In this document: positions 13,385 to 21,550 of the stretch, in pieces | Numbering within the stretch: position 1 is the first letter of the stretch | How the letters are laid out: every line of letters starts with the position of its first letter | Origin: a virus | Reading direction: 5' to 3' (one strand) | Length of the DNA stretch: 43,421 bases | IMG/VR virus record: IMGVR_UViG_3300030118_005441 | Span: 1-43,421 of that record | Position numbers and translations under genes: made by a program | The notes under the pieces: model-generated | What the model saw: the letters and a program-made list of their open reading frames with translations, nothing else | Databases searched by the model: none | Told to the model about the DNA's origin: nothing

Positions 13385-14605
13385 ATGGAAATTGAAGTTA
13401 TCGATATAAATGAAATCGTGCCTTACAAAAATAACCCAAGAATAAACGATCAGGCAGTGAGTGATGTACTGCGTTCTATAAAAGAGTTCGGTTTTCAGCA
13501 ACCTTTGGTCCTTGATTCTAATTATGAAGTAGTTGTGGGTCATACTAGGTTAAAGGCGGCAAAGGCCTTGGGTTTATTAGAGGTTCCATGCGTCATCGCT
13601 AAAAATTTAACAGATGCCCAATCAAAAGCTTATAGAATAATGGATAACAAAAGTGGTGAATCTGCAGATTGGGATTATGAATTGTTAAACACAGAAATAT
13701 CAGATCTATTGAGCGAAGATTATGATCTTGATTTAACGGGTTTTGATGAAAGAGAACTCGCAGATCTAGGTATTCTTGGTGATTTCGAGGAGGAAGGATT
13801 AATCGACCCAGACTACGTTCCTGAATTAATAAAAGAGGCAAAAACAAAGAAGGGTGATATTTGGGTGTTAGGAAATCACCGATTAATTTGTGGGGACGCG
13901 ACCGTGATAAGCGATATTGAAAAATTGATGGATGGTAAGTTAGCCGATCAATTAATAACTGACCCTCCATACAACGTCGATTATGTTGGTAAAACAAAAG
14001 ACAAGATGAAAATAGAAAATGACAACATGAGTGATGAAAATTTTAGATTATTTTTAAAAGATTCATTTATTTCAGCTGATATGGTAATGAAAGAGGGCGC
14101 TGTTTTTTACATTTGGCATGCGGATTCGGAAAGTTATGCATTCCGAGGGGCTGTAAAGGATGCGGGGTGGAAGGTAAGACAGTGTTTAATTTGGAATAAA
14201 AACTCGATGGTGATGGGAAGACAAGATTATCATTGGAAGCATGAGCCTTGCCTTTATGGTTGGAAGGACGGATCGGCGCATCTTTGGGCATCAGATCGAA
14301 CACAAGTAACGGTGCTTGATTTCAATCGGCCTAGTAGAAATGAAGTTCATCCTACGATGAAGCCCGTTGATCTGCTTGAGTATCAGATCACAAACAATAC
14401 CAAGGGAAGCGATATAGTTTTGGATATTTTTGGTGGATCGGGCAGTACTCTGATAGCGTCGGAGAAAACTAATAGACATTGCAGAATGGTCGAATTGGAT
14501 GAATCCTATTGTGATGTTATCGTCAGGCGGTGGCAGGAATTCACAGGGAGAGACGCTATTTTAAAAGATACTTCTGAAACATTTAACGAAATTCAGATAA
14601 AATAA
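13385..14605 (+). CDS. ParB-like domain fused to an N6-adenine (or N4-cytosine) DNA methyltransferase
   Basis: Residues 1-90 form a ParB/Srx-type domain (IVPYKNNPRIND, VVVGHTRLKAAKALG). Residues 155-395 form a beta-class amino-methyltransferase: the catalytic motif IV DPPY is at 193-196 and the SAM-binding motif I FGGSGS at 349-354, preceded by EVHPTMKP. The enzyme would methylate phage DNA, perhaps to resist host restriction or regulate packaging. ParB-methylase fusions are known in phages and mobile elements. AAGGA precedes the ATG. It is the last gene before the terminase genes. Confidence 0.88.
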   Translation: MEIEVIDINEIVPYKNNPRINDQAVSDVLRSIKEFGFQQPLVLDSNYEVVVGHTRLKAAKALGLLEVPCVIAKNLTDAQSKAYRIMDNKSGESADWDYELLNTEISDLLSEDYDLDLTGFDERELADLGILGDFEEEGLIDPDYVPELIKEAKTKKGDIWVLGNHRLICGDATVISDIEKLMDGKLADQLITDPPYNVDYVGKTKDKMKIENDNMSDENFRLFLKDSFISADMVMKEGAVFYIWHADSESYAFRGAVKDAGWKVRQCLIWNKNSMVMGRQDYHWKHEPCLYGWKDGSAHLWASDRTQVTVLDFNRPSRNEVHPTMKPVDLLEYQITNNTKGSDIVLDIFGGSGSTLIASEKTNRHCRMVELDESYCDVIVRRWQEFTGRDAILKDTSETFNEIQIK

Positions 14606-14628
14606 TATTTTTTGATAACGGTAAAGAT

Positions 14629-15189
14629 ATGTCTAACAAACTAACAGAAGAACTTAAAATAAAAATTAGAGATGAATTTGTCCACGGTTCGGTCGGGGAA
14701 AATGGGTCAAGGGTTTTTCTAACCATCGATAAATTGCACAAAAAGTATGATGTTTCTCGTGCCACATTATTTAGATATTCTTCAGAGGAAAATTGGCAAT
14801 CGCAAAAAAACAAAATTCAATCAGAGATTCAACAAGCTTTAGATGATGATCGTGTTTTAAGAATTATTAATGATTCGAAAAAACTTGATGATACTGCTAT
14901 ACGGATAGCACAGGCTCTTCTAAACAGCGTTGGTAAAAAATTACAGGCATCTCAGGTTGCAGAGCAAAATAAAACTCAATTAGGATTGCTTACTATTTCA
15001 GAATTAAGAGATGCCTCACATATCGCGCAAAATGCGCAGAAGCTTGGAAAGTTAGCGCTTGGGGAAGCGCAAGAAATCACAAAGGTGTCAGCAGATGTTA
15101 ACAACCCAGAATCCTTCCGCAGAGTTATGGAGCAATTGGACGAACTTGCGGAATCAAGGTCACAAAGAGACAGCGATTTTATACACTAA
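14629..15189 (+). CDS. Terminase small subunit
   Basis: The 186-residue protein has an N-terminal helix-turn-helix (IDKLHKKYDVSRATLFRYS, about 34-52), a long helical middle and a polar C-terminus. It lies right before the terminase large subunit and overlaps it by 95 bases. Small terminase subunits bind the packaging site and stimulate the motor. The assignment rests on the DNA-binding motif, size and position. Confidence 0.75.
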   Translation: MSNKLTEELKIKIRDEFVHGSVGENGSRVFLTIDKLHKKYDVSRATLFRYSSEENWQSQKNKIQSEIQQALDDDRVLRIINDSKKLDDTAIRIAQALLNSVGKKLQASQVAEQNKTQLGLLTISELRDASHIAQNAQKLGKLALGEAQEITKVSADVNNPESFRRVMEQLDELAESRSQRDSDFIH

Positions 15190-16393
15190 CTGGTTGGACA
15201 AAGCGCGAAACGCTCAAATCACTCCCTTGGGTGATTGGCATATTTGGATGATTCAGGCAGGACGTGGTTGGGGAAAAACTCTGACGGGTGCATATGACAC
15301 GATTTTATATGCGTTGAGAAATCCAGAAGTGCAAGTTGCGGTGGTTACTCCAACGTTCGGTGATCTCCGTCGAGTCGCATTTGGTGGTGTTAGTGGTATC
15401 CTCAAATTGCTTCCGAAAGATTGCTTACTACAAGGTCGCGGTCAGGGATATAATTCTTCAGCGTCTGAGATAAGATTATTTAATGGATCAAAAATCATTG
15501 GGTTTTCGGCAACCGAACCTGACAGGCTTCGAGGACCGCAGTTTCATCGTGCTTGGTGTGACGAGTTAGCGGCTTGGAGATATCCAGAAGCTTTTGATCA
15601 ATTAATGTTCTCTTTAAGATTAGGAAAGAATCCAAAGTGTATAATCACTACAACTCCAAAACCAACGCAACTTTTGATAAGTCTTTCAAAACGAAAGGAT
15701 GTGTATATAACTAAAGGAAATACATTTGAGAACGCTGATAACTTAGCTGAATCCACCTTGGCAATGTTACGAGAAAGATATGAAGGAACTAATCTTGGCA
15801 GACAAGAACTTTATGCTGAAATTATCGAAGATGTTGATGGTGCTTTATGGAATAATCGAATGATAAATGATGCAAGACTGCCCAAATCAACAAATGTTGA
15901 ATTTTCAAAAATATGCGTGGGGATCGATCCTGCTGTGACATCAAATGCCAACTCTGATGAAACAGGAATCGTAGTAGTGGCAAAAGACCTGAATAATAAG
16001 TATTATTTACTAGATGATAAGTCGGGGAAGTACAGCCCTGATAGTTGGGGTCGGTTGGCGATTGATCTATACCATAAATATTCAGCCAACCTTATTGTTG
16101 CTGAGATTAACAACGGTGGAGATTTGGTGGAGCGTTTATTGAAGAGCATTGATTCGACGGTAAAATATAGAGCAGTCCATGCAAGCCGTGGCAAGATGCT
16201 CAGAGCAGAGCCGATCTCAGCATTATATGAGCAAGGCAAGGTTCACCATCTGGGAGTTTTTCCAGAACTTGAAAGTCAAATGTGTACATACACAGGCGAA
16301 TCCAAACCATCTCCTGACCGACTTGATGCGTTGGTTTGGGGATTAACTGAATTAAGCAAATCGCGTGGCGATGTGTCTTGGAGAATTTCGTGA
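15095..16393 (+). CDS. Terminase large subunit
   Basis: The 432-residue packaging motor has Walker A GRGWGKT (56-62), Walker B with WCDE (154-157), and a coupling motif TTTPKPT (185-191). The nuclease domain begins VGIDPAVTS with Asp278. A late acidic block SPDRLDALVWG should complete the nuclease site. It resembles GTA- and HK97-type Terminase_6 proteins. I chose ATG 15095, where AAAGGTG lies nine bases upstream, over TTG 15059. Its stop overlaps the portal start (TGATG). Confidence 0.92.
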   Translation: MLTTQNPSAELWSNWTNLRNQGHKETAILYTNWLDKARNAQITPLGDWHIWMIQAGRGWGKTLTGAYDTILYALRNPEVQVAVVTPTFGDLRRVAFGGVSGILKLLPKDCLLQGRGQGYNSSASEIRLFNGSKIIGFSATEPDRLRGPQFHRAWCDELAAWRYPEAFDQLMFSLRLGKNPKCIITTTPKPTQLLISLSKRKDVYITKGNTFENADNLAESTLAMLRERYEGTNLGRQELYAEIIEDVDGALWNNRMINDARLPKSTNVEFSKICVGIDPAVTSNANSDETGIVVVAKDLNNKYYLLDDKSGKYSPDSWGRLAIDLYHKYSANLIVAEINNGGDLVERLLKSIDSTVKYRAVHASRGKMLRAEPISALYEQGKVHHLGVFPELESQMCTYTGESKPSPDRLDALVWGLTELSKSRGDVSWRIS

Positions 16394-18606
16394 TGGCAAT
16401 ATTTGACAGATTTTTAAGAAGGAACAGAAACAAGTTAGAAACGAAAAATTCATCAATGGTTGGATATTTTGGGGTGAATGCAATGCCTTCAAAAACAATG
16501 ACTTACGATGATCTAGCATCCGAAGGCTATATGAAGAACGCTATAGTTTATCGATGCGTCAATGAAATATCTAAGGGTGCGGCGAGTGTTCCCTTTCGAA
16601 TCCTAAATGCAGACGGAGATAACTTAGAATCACACCCTGCGGTCGCTCTGCTCAGCAGGCCAAACCCACTGCAAAGTTATGCAGAATTTATGAACTCGCT
16701 TTTTGGTTTTTTGTTGTTATCTGGAAACAGTTACATCTTGCGAATCGAAGGCATGGGCAATGTACCGAAGGAATTACATTTGCTACGACCTGATCGAATA
16801 AACATCAAGGGAAATGGTGGTGCTTTCCCTGATCGTTATGAGTATATGCTCAACGGGAGAGTATCTGATACTTATGATGTCGATCAAGAAAATGGATTTT
16901 CTGATCTCAAACAAATTAAATTGTGGAATCCCCTCGATGACTACTATGGAATGTCACCCCTTAACGCGGCGGCTGTCGAAGTTGATCAGCACAATCTTAG
17001 TAGCAAGCACAACATTAATCTTTTGAATAATGGGGCAAGACCATCGGGTGCAGTGATATTCAAACCAAAAGATGATGAAGGATTTGCAGTAAATCTTACA
17101 GATAGTCAAAGACAGCAACTTTTGACGGACTTAAATAATCGTTTTACGGGTTCTCAAAACGCCGGTAGACCATTATTGTTGGAGGGTGATTTTGACTGGA
17201 AAGAAATGGGATTGTCACCAAAAGATATGGACTTCATAAATCTTAAGCATATGAGTGCAACAGACATAGCTATGTGCTTCGGTGTCCCATCCCAATTGGT
17301 TGGAGTACCCGATGCTCAAACATATGCAAATGTAGCGGAGGCTCGCTTGGCTTTATATGAAGAAACCATTATCCCAATGCTCATGAAAGTTCAGTCAGAT
17401 ATCAATGAATGGTTAATGCCTCAGTTCAATGAAGGCCTTGAATTTTTATTTGATACAAATGAGATTCCTGCGTTATCGGAAAGACGAAAGCGAATATATG
17501 AAAACGTGATTGGCGCGGTACGTGAGGGCATAATGACCAGAAACGAAGCGAGAGAGCGTCTTGGACTCGATTCAGTAGAAGGTGCGGATGGCTTATTAGT
17601 TAACGCAAGTCTCTTTGCATTGAATGAAGAGAGCCCTGATGAACCTTTACAGATGGACGATGAGGAGGACATAAAGTTTTATGATTCAAAGCAAACTGAT
17701 TTCCCAAATCGCGGTGACGATAAAAAAATATCGTTGAGAAACAGCGAATATCCACAATTCGATTTTAATTTTTCCAAGAATTTAGCAGATGATATGACAG
17801 CTAATGGCAGAAAGATTTGGAGAGCAGGCGGCAATATTCGAGGAACGGAAGCATTCAGGCTTTGGGAAAAAGCAAGAGAAGGATCACAAACCCCTGCTGT
17901 TTTAGATTGGATCAAAGAAAGGGAAGCATGGGCCGCTAGACATTTGAGGGATGGCGATCAATTCACCGATCCCGATTTGAAGCCTACTTTGTCAAATATT
18001 GCAGGAATCATCGCACAAATGAAATGGGGCGTGATTAATCCAAAGATTGGCGAACAAGGAATGAAAGATGCGGTTTTATCTGTCATCAAAGAGCTTGAGG
18101 GAAAGGTCGATGATGAAAAGTATCAGTTACGAAGAGATGTTTTTACAACCTCTGATGAGGCATTAGAAAGAGCACAAGAAATAGGTTGTGTTGGCTTTCA
18201 TTCTCATGATGAAGACGGGACGATGATTTACATGCCCTGTCGGACTCATGCTGAATACGAGGAAGCAGTCGGCGAAGAATTAAAGCAAAAAGACCCCTCA
18301 AAATTTATTATGAGTGAAAAGATTAAAACAGGGCTAAGAAATAAAGTGGATGATCATAATGAAAAATACGGTGATCAACCTACAAAAAGAGCTACTTTCC
18401 GAATGCTTGCGGCATCATTCCGTCGTGGAATCGGGGCCTACTACAACAATCCTCAATCGGTCCGTCCAAACGTTACTGGACCTGATCAGTGGGCATTTGC
18501 CAGAGTCAACGCTCTTTTGTACGTTTTGAGAACAGGAAGATTTCAAGGGGCGGCATTTGATACAGATTTGTTACCAAAAGGACATCCAAAAAGCACTAAA
18601 AAATAA
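16393..18606 (+). CDS. Portal protein with a long C-terminal extension
   Basis: The 737-residue protein begins as an HK97-type portal (residues about 30-405; NPLQSYAEFMN, GNSYILRIEG, FGVPSQLVGV), the twelve-fold DNA gate of the capsid. After an acidic linker there are about 270 extra residues not found in ordinary portals. They hold EREAWAARHL (about 509-518), GCVGFHSHDEDG (about 596-607) and WAFARVNALLYVLRTG (about 699-714). I have seen similar segments attached to portal or protease genes of other phages but know no function. GGAG lies nine bases before ATG 16393. Confidence 0.88.
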   Translation: MAIFDRFLRRNRNKLETKNSSMVGYFGVNAMPSKTMTYDDLASEGYMKNAIVYRCVNEISKGAASVPFRILNADGDNLESHPAVALLSRPNPLQSYAEFMNSLFGFLLLSGNSYILRIEGMGNVPKELHLLRPDRINIKGNGGAFPDRYEYMLNGRVSDTYDVDQENGFSDLKQIKLWNPLDDYYGMSPLNAAAVEVDQHNLSSKHNINLLNNGARPSGAVIFKPKDDEGFAVNLTDSQRQQLLTDLNNRFTGSQNAGRPLLLEGDFDWKEMGLSPKDMDFINLKHMSATDIAMCFGVPSQLVGVPDAQTYANVAEARLALYEETIIPMLMKVQSDINEWLMPQFNEGLEFLFDTNEIPALSERRKRIYENVIGAVREGIMTRNEARERLGLDSVEGADGLLVNASLFALNEESPDEPLQMDDEEDIKFYDSKQTDFPNRGDDKKISLRNSEYPQFDFNFSKNLADDMTANGRKIWRAGGNIRGTEAFRLWEKAREGSQTPAVLDWIKEREAWAARHLRDGDQFTDPDLKPTLSNIAGIIAQMKWGVINPKIGEQGMKDAVLSVIKELEGKVDDEKYQLRRDVFTTSDEALERAQEIGCVGFHSHDEDGTMIYMPCRTHAEYEEAVGEELKQKDPSKFIMSEKIKTGLRNKVDDHNEKYGDQPTKRATFRMLAASFRRGIGAYYNNPQSVRPNVTGPDQWAFARVNALLYVLRTGRFQGAAFDTDLLPKGHPKSTKK

Positions 18607-19434
18607 ATGAAAAATAATGCAGTAAAGCAGATAGTTGGTTTTAGGCAAGGCAGAGTCAATGCCGTAAAATATGCACGGGAGCAGGCGCGATTAAGAGATA
18701 ATTTAGCCCGTGGGTTTCAAAAAAAAATAGAAACAAGTTTTAATAAAAACGTAAACATCATTTCAAGAACTATAAACCAAGATTCTGCGATGAGCAGTGG
18801 TAATGTGGTCCAACTTATCAATCTTGAGTTAGAGTCACTTATTAAGGCACAGTTAAAAAGAATATTTAAAGCTATCTATGATTATAATGATGAGGTCTAT
18901 AATCGAATTGATCAGAAGCAAGAAGAGGCATTTGATTTCGGGAGATCAATAGAATTTGAAGAAGTGGTCGCCGCTTACTTTTTGCAAAGAGAAGTTTTGT
19001 TCACGAATATTTCAAGAAATCAAGGAATTTTAATCCTCCGAGAAATCGAACGGTTAAGGTTGGAGGATCTCTCTGTGCCAGAAATTGCAAGAGAGCTTAG
19101 AAAAAAATTCAGAAGAATAAATAAAAACAGAGCCGCTTTAATTGCAAGAACGGAAACGCACTCCGCAACGGGTTTTGCTCATCATAATTATCATCAGACC
19201 GTTGGCGACAGTTACGGAGTCGCAATGGTGAAAGAATGGGTTGCAACAAATGATGCAAGAACACGAACAGCTCATGCAGAGGTCAGCGGGACAAAGATAT
19301 CGATGAGCGAATCTTTTAAAGTAGGGGGTCGTGAAATGGACTTTGTTGGCGATCCTAGGGGAGGTCCTGAGAATGTAATCAATTGCAGATGTGTAATTGT
19401 TTATACGGACATTGATGATTCTGTGGATTCTTAA
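18607..19434 (+). CDS. Minor head protein, MuF / SPP1 gp7-like
   Basis: The 275-residue protein ends with a Phage_Mu_F domain (about 165-270): LIARTETHSATGFAHHNYHQ, KEWVATNDARTRTAHAEVSG and the final NVINCRCVIVY. The N-terminal 160 residues are basic and helical. MuF proteins enter the capsid with the portal and may be ejected with DNA. It starts right after the portal stop. A strong two-way terminator follows, so the packaging transcript may end here before the accessory island. Confidence 0.85.
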   Translation: MKNNAVKQIVGFRQGRVNAVKYAREQARLRDNLARGFQKKIETSFNKNVNIISRTINQDSAMSSGNVVQLINLELESLIKAQLKRIFKAIYDYNDEVYNRIDQKQEEAFDFGRSIEFEEVVAAYFLQREVLFTNISRNQGILILREIERLRLEDLSVPEIARELRKKFRRINKNRAALIARTETHSATGFAHHNYHQTVGDSYGVAMVKEWVATNDARTRTAHAEVSGTKISMSESFKVGGREMDFVGDPRGGPENVINCRCVIVYTDIDDSVDS

Positions 19435-19457
19435 TTGTTTTTTTGATTTATAAAAAA

Positions 19458-19480
19458 AAAGGGCCGAAGCCCTTTCTTTT
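19458..19480. terminator. Bidirectional terminator with a UUCG-type loop
   Basis: The arms AAAGGGC and GCCCTTT (19458-19475) enclose CGAA. The plus strand continues CTTTT. On the minus strand the loop reads C-TTCG-G, a very stable tetraloop, and the stem continues into a run of T (complement of A at 19452-19460). It serves both the MuF gene (plus) and the island gene ending at 19479 (minus). Confidence 0.85.
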
Positions 19481-19730
19481 ACTTAGCGATTGCTTGCGCT
19501 AGATGTCTAAAGTAATGCCCGATGTCACCATTTCTAAAATCAATTTGAATCAAAGTAGATTTGATCGCATTTTGCTCTTGTTCATTAGTGGCTAAAATCG
19601 CATCTCTGACTTCTGCATAAGGCATCATGTTCATGCCAGATCGTCCTTCAACTTCAAATATCATTTCTAAATCAAAATCTTTTTCTTCGATAAATCTGTT
19701 AAGCCAGTTTTCAAAATTTGTTGCTTTCAT
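19479..19730 (-). CDS. Inverted accessory gene (moron-like) inside the head operon
   Basis: An 83-residue acidic protein (MKATNFENWLNRFIEEKD...) without recognised family. It is the only minus-strand gene in the structural half. It has its own promoter (19758-19785), a strong ribosome-binding site (GGAG, seven bases upstream) and a terminator that overlaps its stop region. This is the usual layout of a moron, an independently expressed gene inserted between phage structural genes. Its leader shares AAACAAAAGGA with two genes of the leftward early operon. Confidence 0.65.
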   Translation of the reverse strand: MKATNFENWLNRFIEEKDFDLEMIFEVEGRSGMNMMPYAEVRDAILATNEQEQNAIKSTLIQIDFRNGDIGHYFRHLAQAIAK

Positions 19731-19757
19731 TTTTTTCTCCTTTTGTTTTATACGTAT

Positions 19758-19785
19758 ATAATACTATACATAAACAAAAAGTCAA
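19758..19785 (-). promoter_or_regulatory. Promoter of the inverted island gene
   Basis: On the minus strand TTGACT (19780-19785) and TATTAT (19758-19763) are 16 bases apart, close to the sigma-70 consensus. The plus-strand 10-mer TACTATACAT at 19762-19771 overlaps the -10 region and is also present in the rightward island promoter and near 7977. Confidence 0.7.
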
Positions 19786-19805
19786 CCTAATTTTACATTT
19801 AAATT

Positions 19806-19818
19806 ACCCAATTTGGGT
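19806..19818. promoter_or_regulatory. Operator-like palindrome, copy 2 (ACCCAATTTGGGT)
   Basis: A perfect 13-bp palindrome matching copy 1 at 11386-11398 except for the central base. It directly abuts the -35 box (TTGACA, 19819-19824) of the rightward island promoter and lies about 20 bases upstream of the -35 of the leftward one. A bound protein here could repress or activate both divergent island promoters. Confidence 0.7.
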
Positions 19819-19849
19819 TTGACATATGGTTAGATGTCTGGAATACTAT
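19819..19849 (+). promoter_or_regulatory. Rightward island promoter
   Basis: A perfect -35 box TTGACA (19819-19824) is followed after 17 bases by AATACT (19842-19847), or after 19 bases by TACTAT (19844-19849). It reads towards the 19896 gene. The operator palindrome ends one base before the -35. Confidence 0.65.
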
Positions 19850-19895
19850 ACATTTATATTGGAAGAGTAGGATCGAGAAACAAAGGAAGCAGAAA

Positions 19896-20141
19896 ATGAA
19901 TGAGATACAAATGGAAGATGATTATATGCAGGGTTTAAAAGATGCAGAAAATGGACTTCTGCACAGATCAGGGATGTCAAAATATTATGATAGAGGATAT
20001 AGCGTTGGCTATGCTAACTCTGCTATGGCTGATCATAATATGAATCAATCTTGGGAGAAGCCGGAAATTAAAGATTTGTCTCTCAAAGAGGGCAGAGATA
20101 AGTTTCAAAAAGCAAAGGAGTTAAATGATGTCAAAAAGTGA
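19896..20141 (+). CDS. Hypothetical island protein
   Basis: An 81-residue protein (MNEIQMEDDYMQGLKDAENG...). The segment YYDRGYSVGYANSAM has the repeated GY pattern seen in small phage proteins of unknown role. AAGGA precedes the start. It is the first gene of the rightward island transcript and overlaps the next gene by 17 bases. No membrane segment or enzyme motif. Confidence 0.6.
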   Translation: MNEIQMEDDYMQGLKDAENGLLHRSGMSKYYDRGYSVGYANSAMADHNMNQSWEKPEIKDLSLKEGRDKFQKAKELNDVKK

Positions 20142-20436
20142 TGGTTGGAGACAAAAGAAGTCTGGAACCGTTTATGTTCATGTGGGCGGTAAAGCTTGGA
20201 AAATGATGAATGATGTTCATAAAAATATGGGCTTAAACAAAACCGAGCAAATTGTGACATTGATGGCTCGATATTTTCCCGATAATTACCCTGATTATCT
20301 GGACTTGATGCGTGAATCAATCTTAAAAAAAATAGATAAAAAATTTGAGGAAGCCAAATTCGTTTTAGATGAGCCTCCAAAAAAAGAAAAGATAAAAAAG
20401 TTTTTTGGAAACAAAGTAAAAGATATCGATTTGTAA
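20125..20436 (+). CDS. Hypothetical island protein, possibly DNA-binding
   Basis: A 103-residue basic protein. The part GTVYVHVGGKAWKMMNDVHK followed by LNKTEQIVTLMARYF could be a strand plus two helices, somewhat like a ribbon-helix-helix arrangement, but this is a weak impression. The C-terminus is lysine-rich (KKEKIKKFFGNKVK). It overlaps the gene before it, so both belong to the island transcript. Confidence 0.55.
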   Translation: MMSKSDGWRQKKSGTVYVHVGGKAWKMMNDVHKNMGLNKTEQIVTLMARYFPDNYPDYLDLMRESILKKIDKKFEEAKFVLDEPPKKEKIKKFFGNKVKDIDL

Positions 20437-20650
20437 CAATTGACTTGAAAACAAATCAGAAGTTATCAGATAATTTATTGACCGTGTTCTTTCATTGACA
20501 TTCCGAAGAGGATTGATCCACCTTTGGTCGTAACGGATCACTTCAAAAGGGTGTCAATCAAAAAAAGTTGTGATAATATCCATAAAAATATAAAGTGTCT
20601 CAATGCAGATGCCTGTTTTGTAGTAATCAGACGATTACGATAACTTAACA
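20437..20650. other. Non-coding gap before the prohead protease gene
   Basis: These 214 bases hold no credible reading frame. There are TTGACT and TTGACA strings (20440, 20494) without a good -10 at the right distance. TATCCATAAAAATAT at 20577-20591 exactly copies part of the iteron-like repeat at 12014-12028. The region must carry the start signals for the capsid genes, since a terminator lies upstream at 19458. Confidence 0.5.
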
Positions 20651-21547
20651 ATGGTAAAGCGTATGGATGATTCTACAGCCAGAAAGATCGAGGATGACGA
20701 TATCCTCGCATGTGTTGACGCTCTCAGTCAGCAATTAGAAACCGAAGAAAACAAGCACGTTCTGAATGTCAGAGAAACAGAAAATTCTGTCATCTTAGAA
20801 ATGGCAAAAGATATGGCAGAGCAGGAGCCGACAGAGGAAGCAGGCTATCACGAGGATGAGGAAGATGAAGAGGATAAAAAAAATCGTGAGTTTGTTCAGA
20901 TAGCGGCAGAGATCAAGGCAGGACATGAAGAAGATGAGAAAGGTTCCTTTGAAGGATATGGATCAATTTTTGGAAATGTTGATTTAGGGAATGACGTTAT
21001 TCAGGCAGGTGCTTTTCAAAAGAGCATCAAAAAAACAGGACCGAAAGGAGTGAAGCTTTTGTATCAGCATAAGACTGATATGCCAATCGGTGTTTTTGAG
21101 TCTATCGAAGAGGATCAAAAAGGATTAAAGGTTAAAGGACGGCTTGCGATGGGAACACAGGCAGGTCGAGAAACTTATGAATTGATGAAGATGGGCGCAC
21201 TAGATGGCCTATCGATTGGATTTAAGACAAGCGCAAAAGGCGCACATTACGATCCAAAGACACGAAGAAGAATGATTAAAGAAGTAGAATTGATGGAAAT
21301 ATCTGTGGTCACGTTTCCTATGAATCCGCGAGCCAAGATTCGGAAAGTTAAAGGTCAAGACGTTTCAATCAGAGAATGGGAAAATGGACTGCGTGATGCT
21401 TTTAGTTTATCTCGTTCAGAGGCAAAGATAGCCGCCAAAGCAGTACAAGATGCTTTTTATCTGCGCGATGCAGAAATAGAAAAGTGTTTTGAGGTTGATG
21501 CTGTCAAACAACTAACCCAAAAACTTAAATCACTTAAAGAGGACTAA
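20651..21547 (+). CDS. Prohead maturation protease, HK97 / S78 family
   Basis: The 298-residue protease matures the capsid by cutting the major capsid protein. The domain spans about 95-240 with His140 in LLYQHKT and Ser188 in GLSIGF as the likely catalytic pair. Before it are about 90 residues, strongly acidic from 53 to 78 (HEDEEDEEDKK), that are not part of the protease fold and may act as scaffold or targeting segment. ATG 20651 has only a weak ribosome-binding site; ATG 20663 is an alternative. The capsid gene follows four bases after the stop. Confidence 0.87.
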   Translation: MVKRMDDSTARKIEDDDILACVDALSQQLETEENKHVLNVRETENSVILEMAKDMAEQEPTEEAGYHEDEEDEEDKKNREFVQIAAEIKAGHEEDEKGSFEGYGSIFGNVDLGNDVIQAGAFQKSIKKTGPKGVKLLYQHKTDMPIGVFESIEEDQKGLKVKGRLAMGTQAGRETYELMKMGALDGLSIGFKTSAKGAHYDPKTRRRMIKEVELMEISVVTFPMNPRAKIRKVKGQDVSIREWENGLRDAFSLSRSEAKIAAKAVQDAFYLRDAEIEKCFEVDAVKQLTQKLKSLKED

Positions 21548-21550
21548 TCA

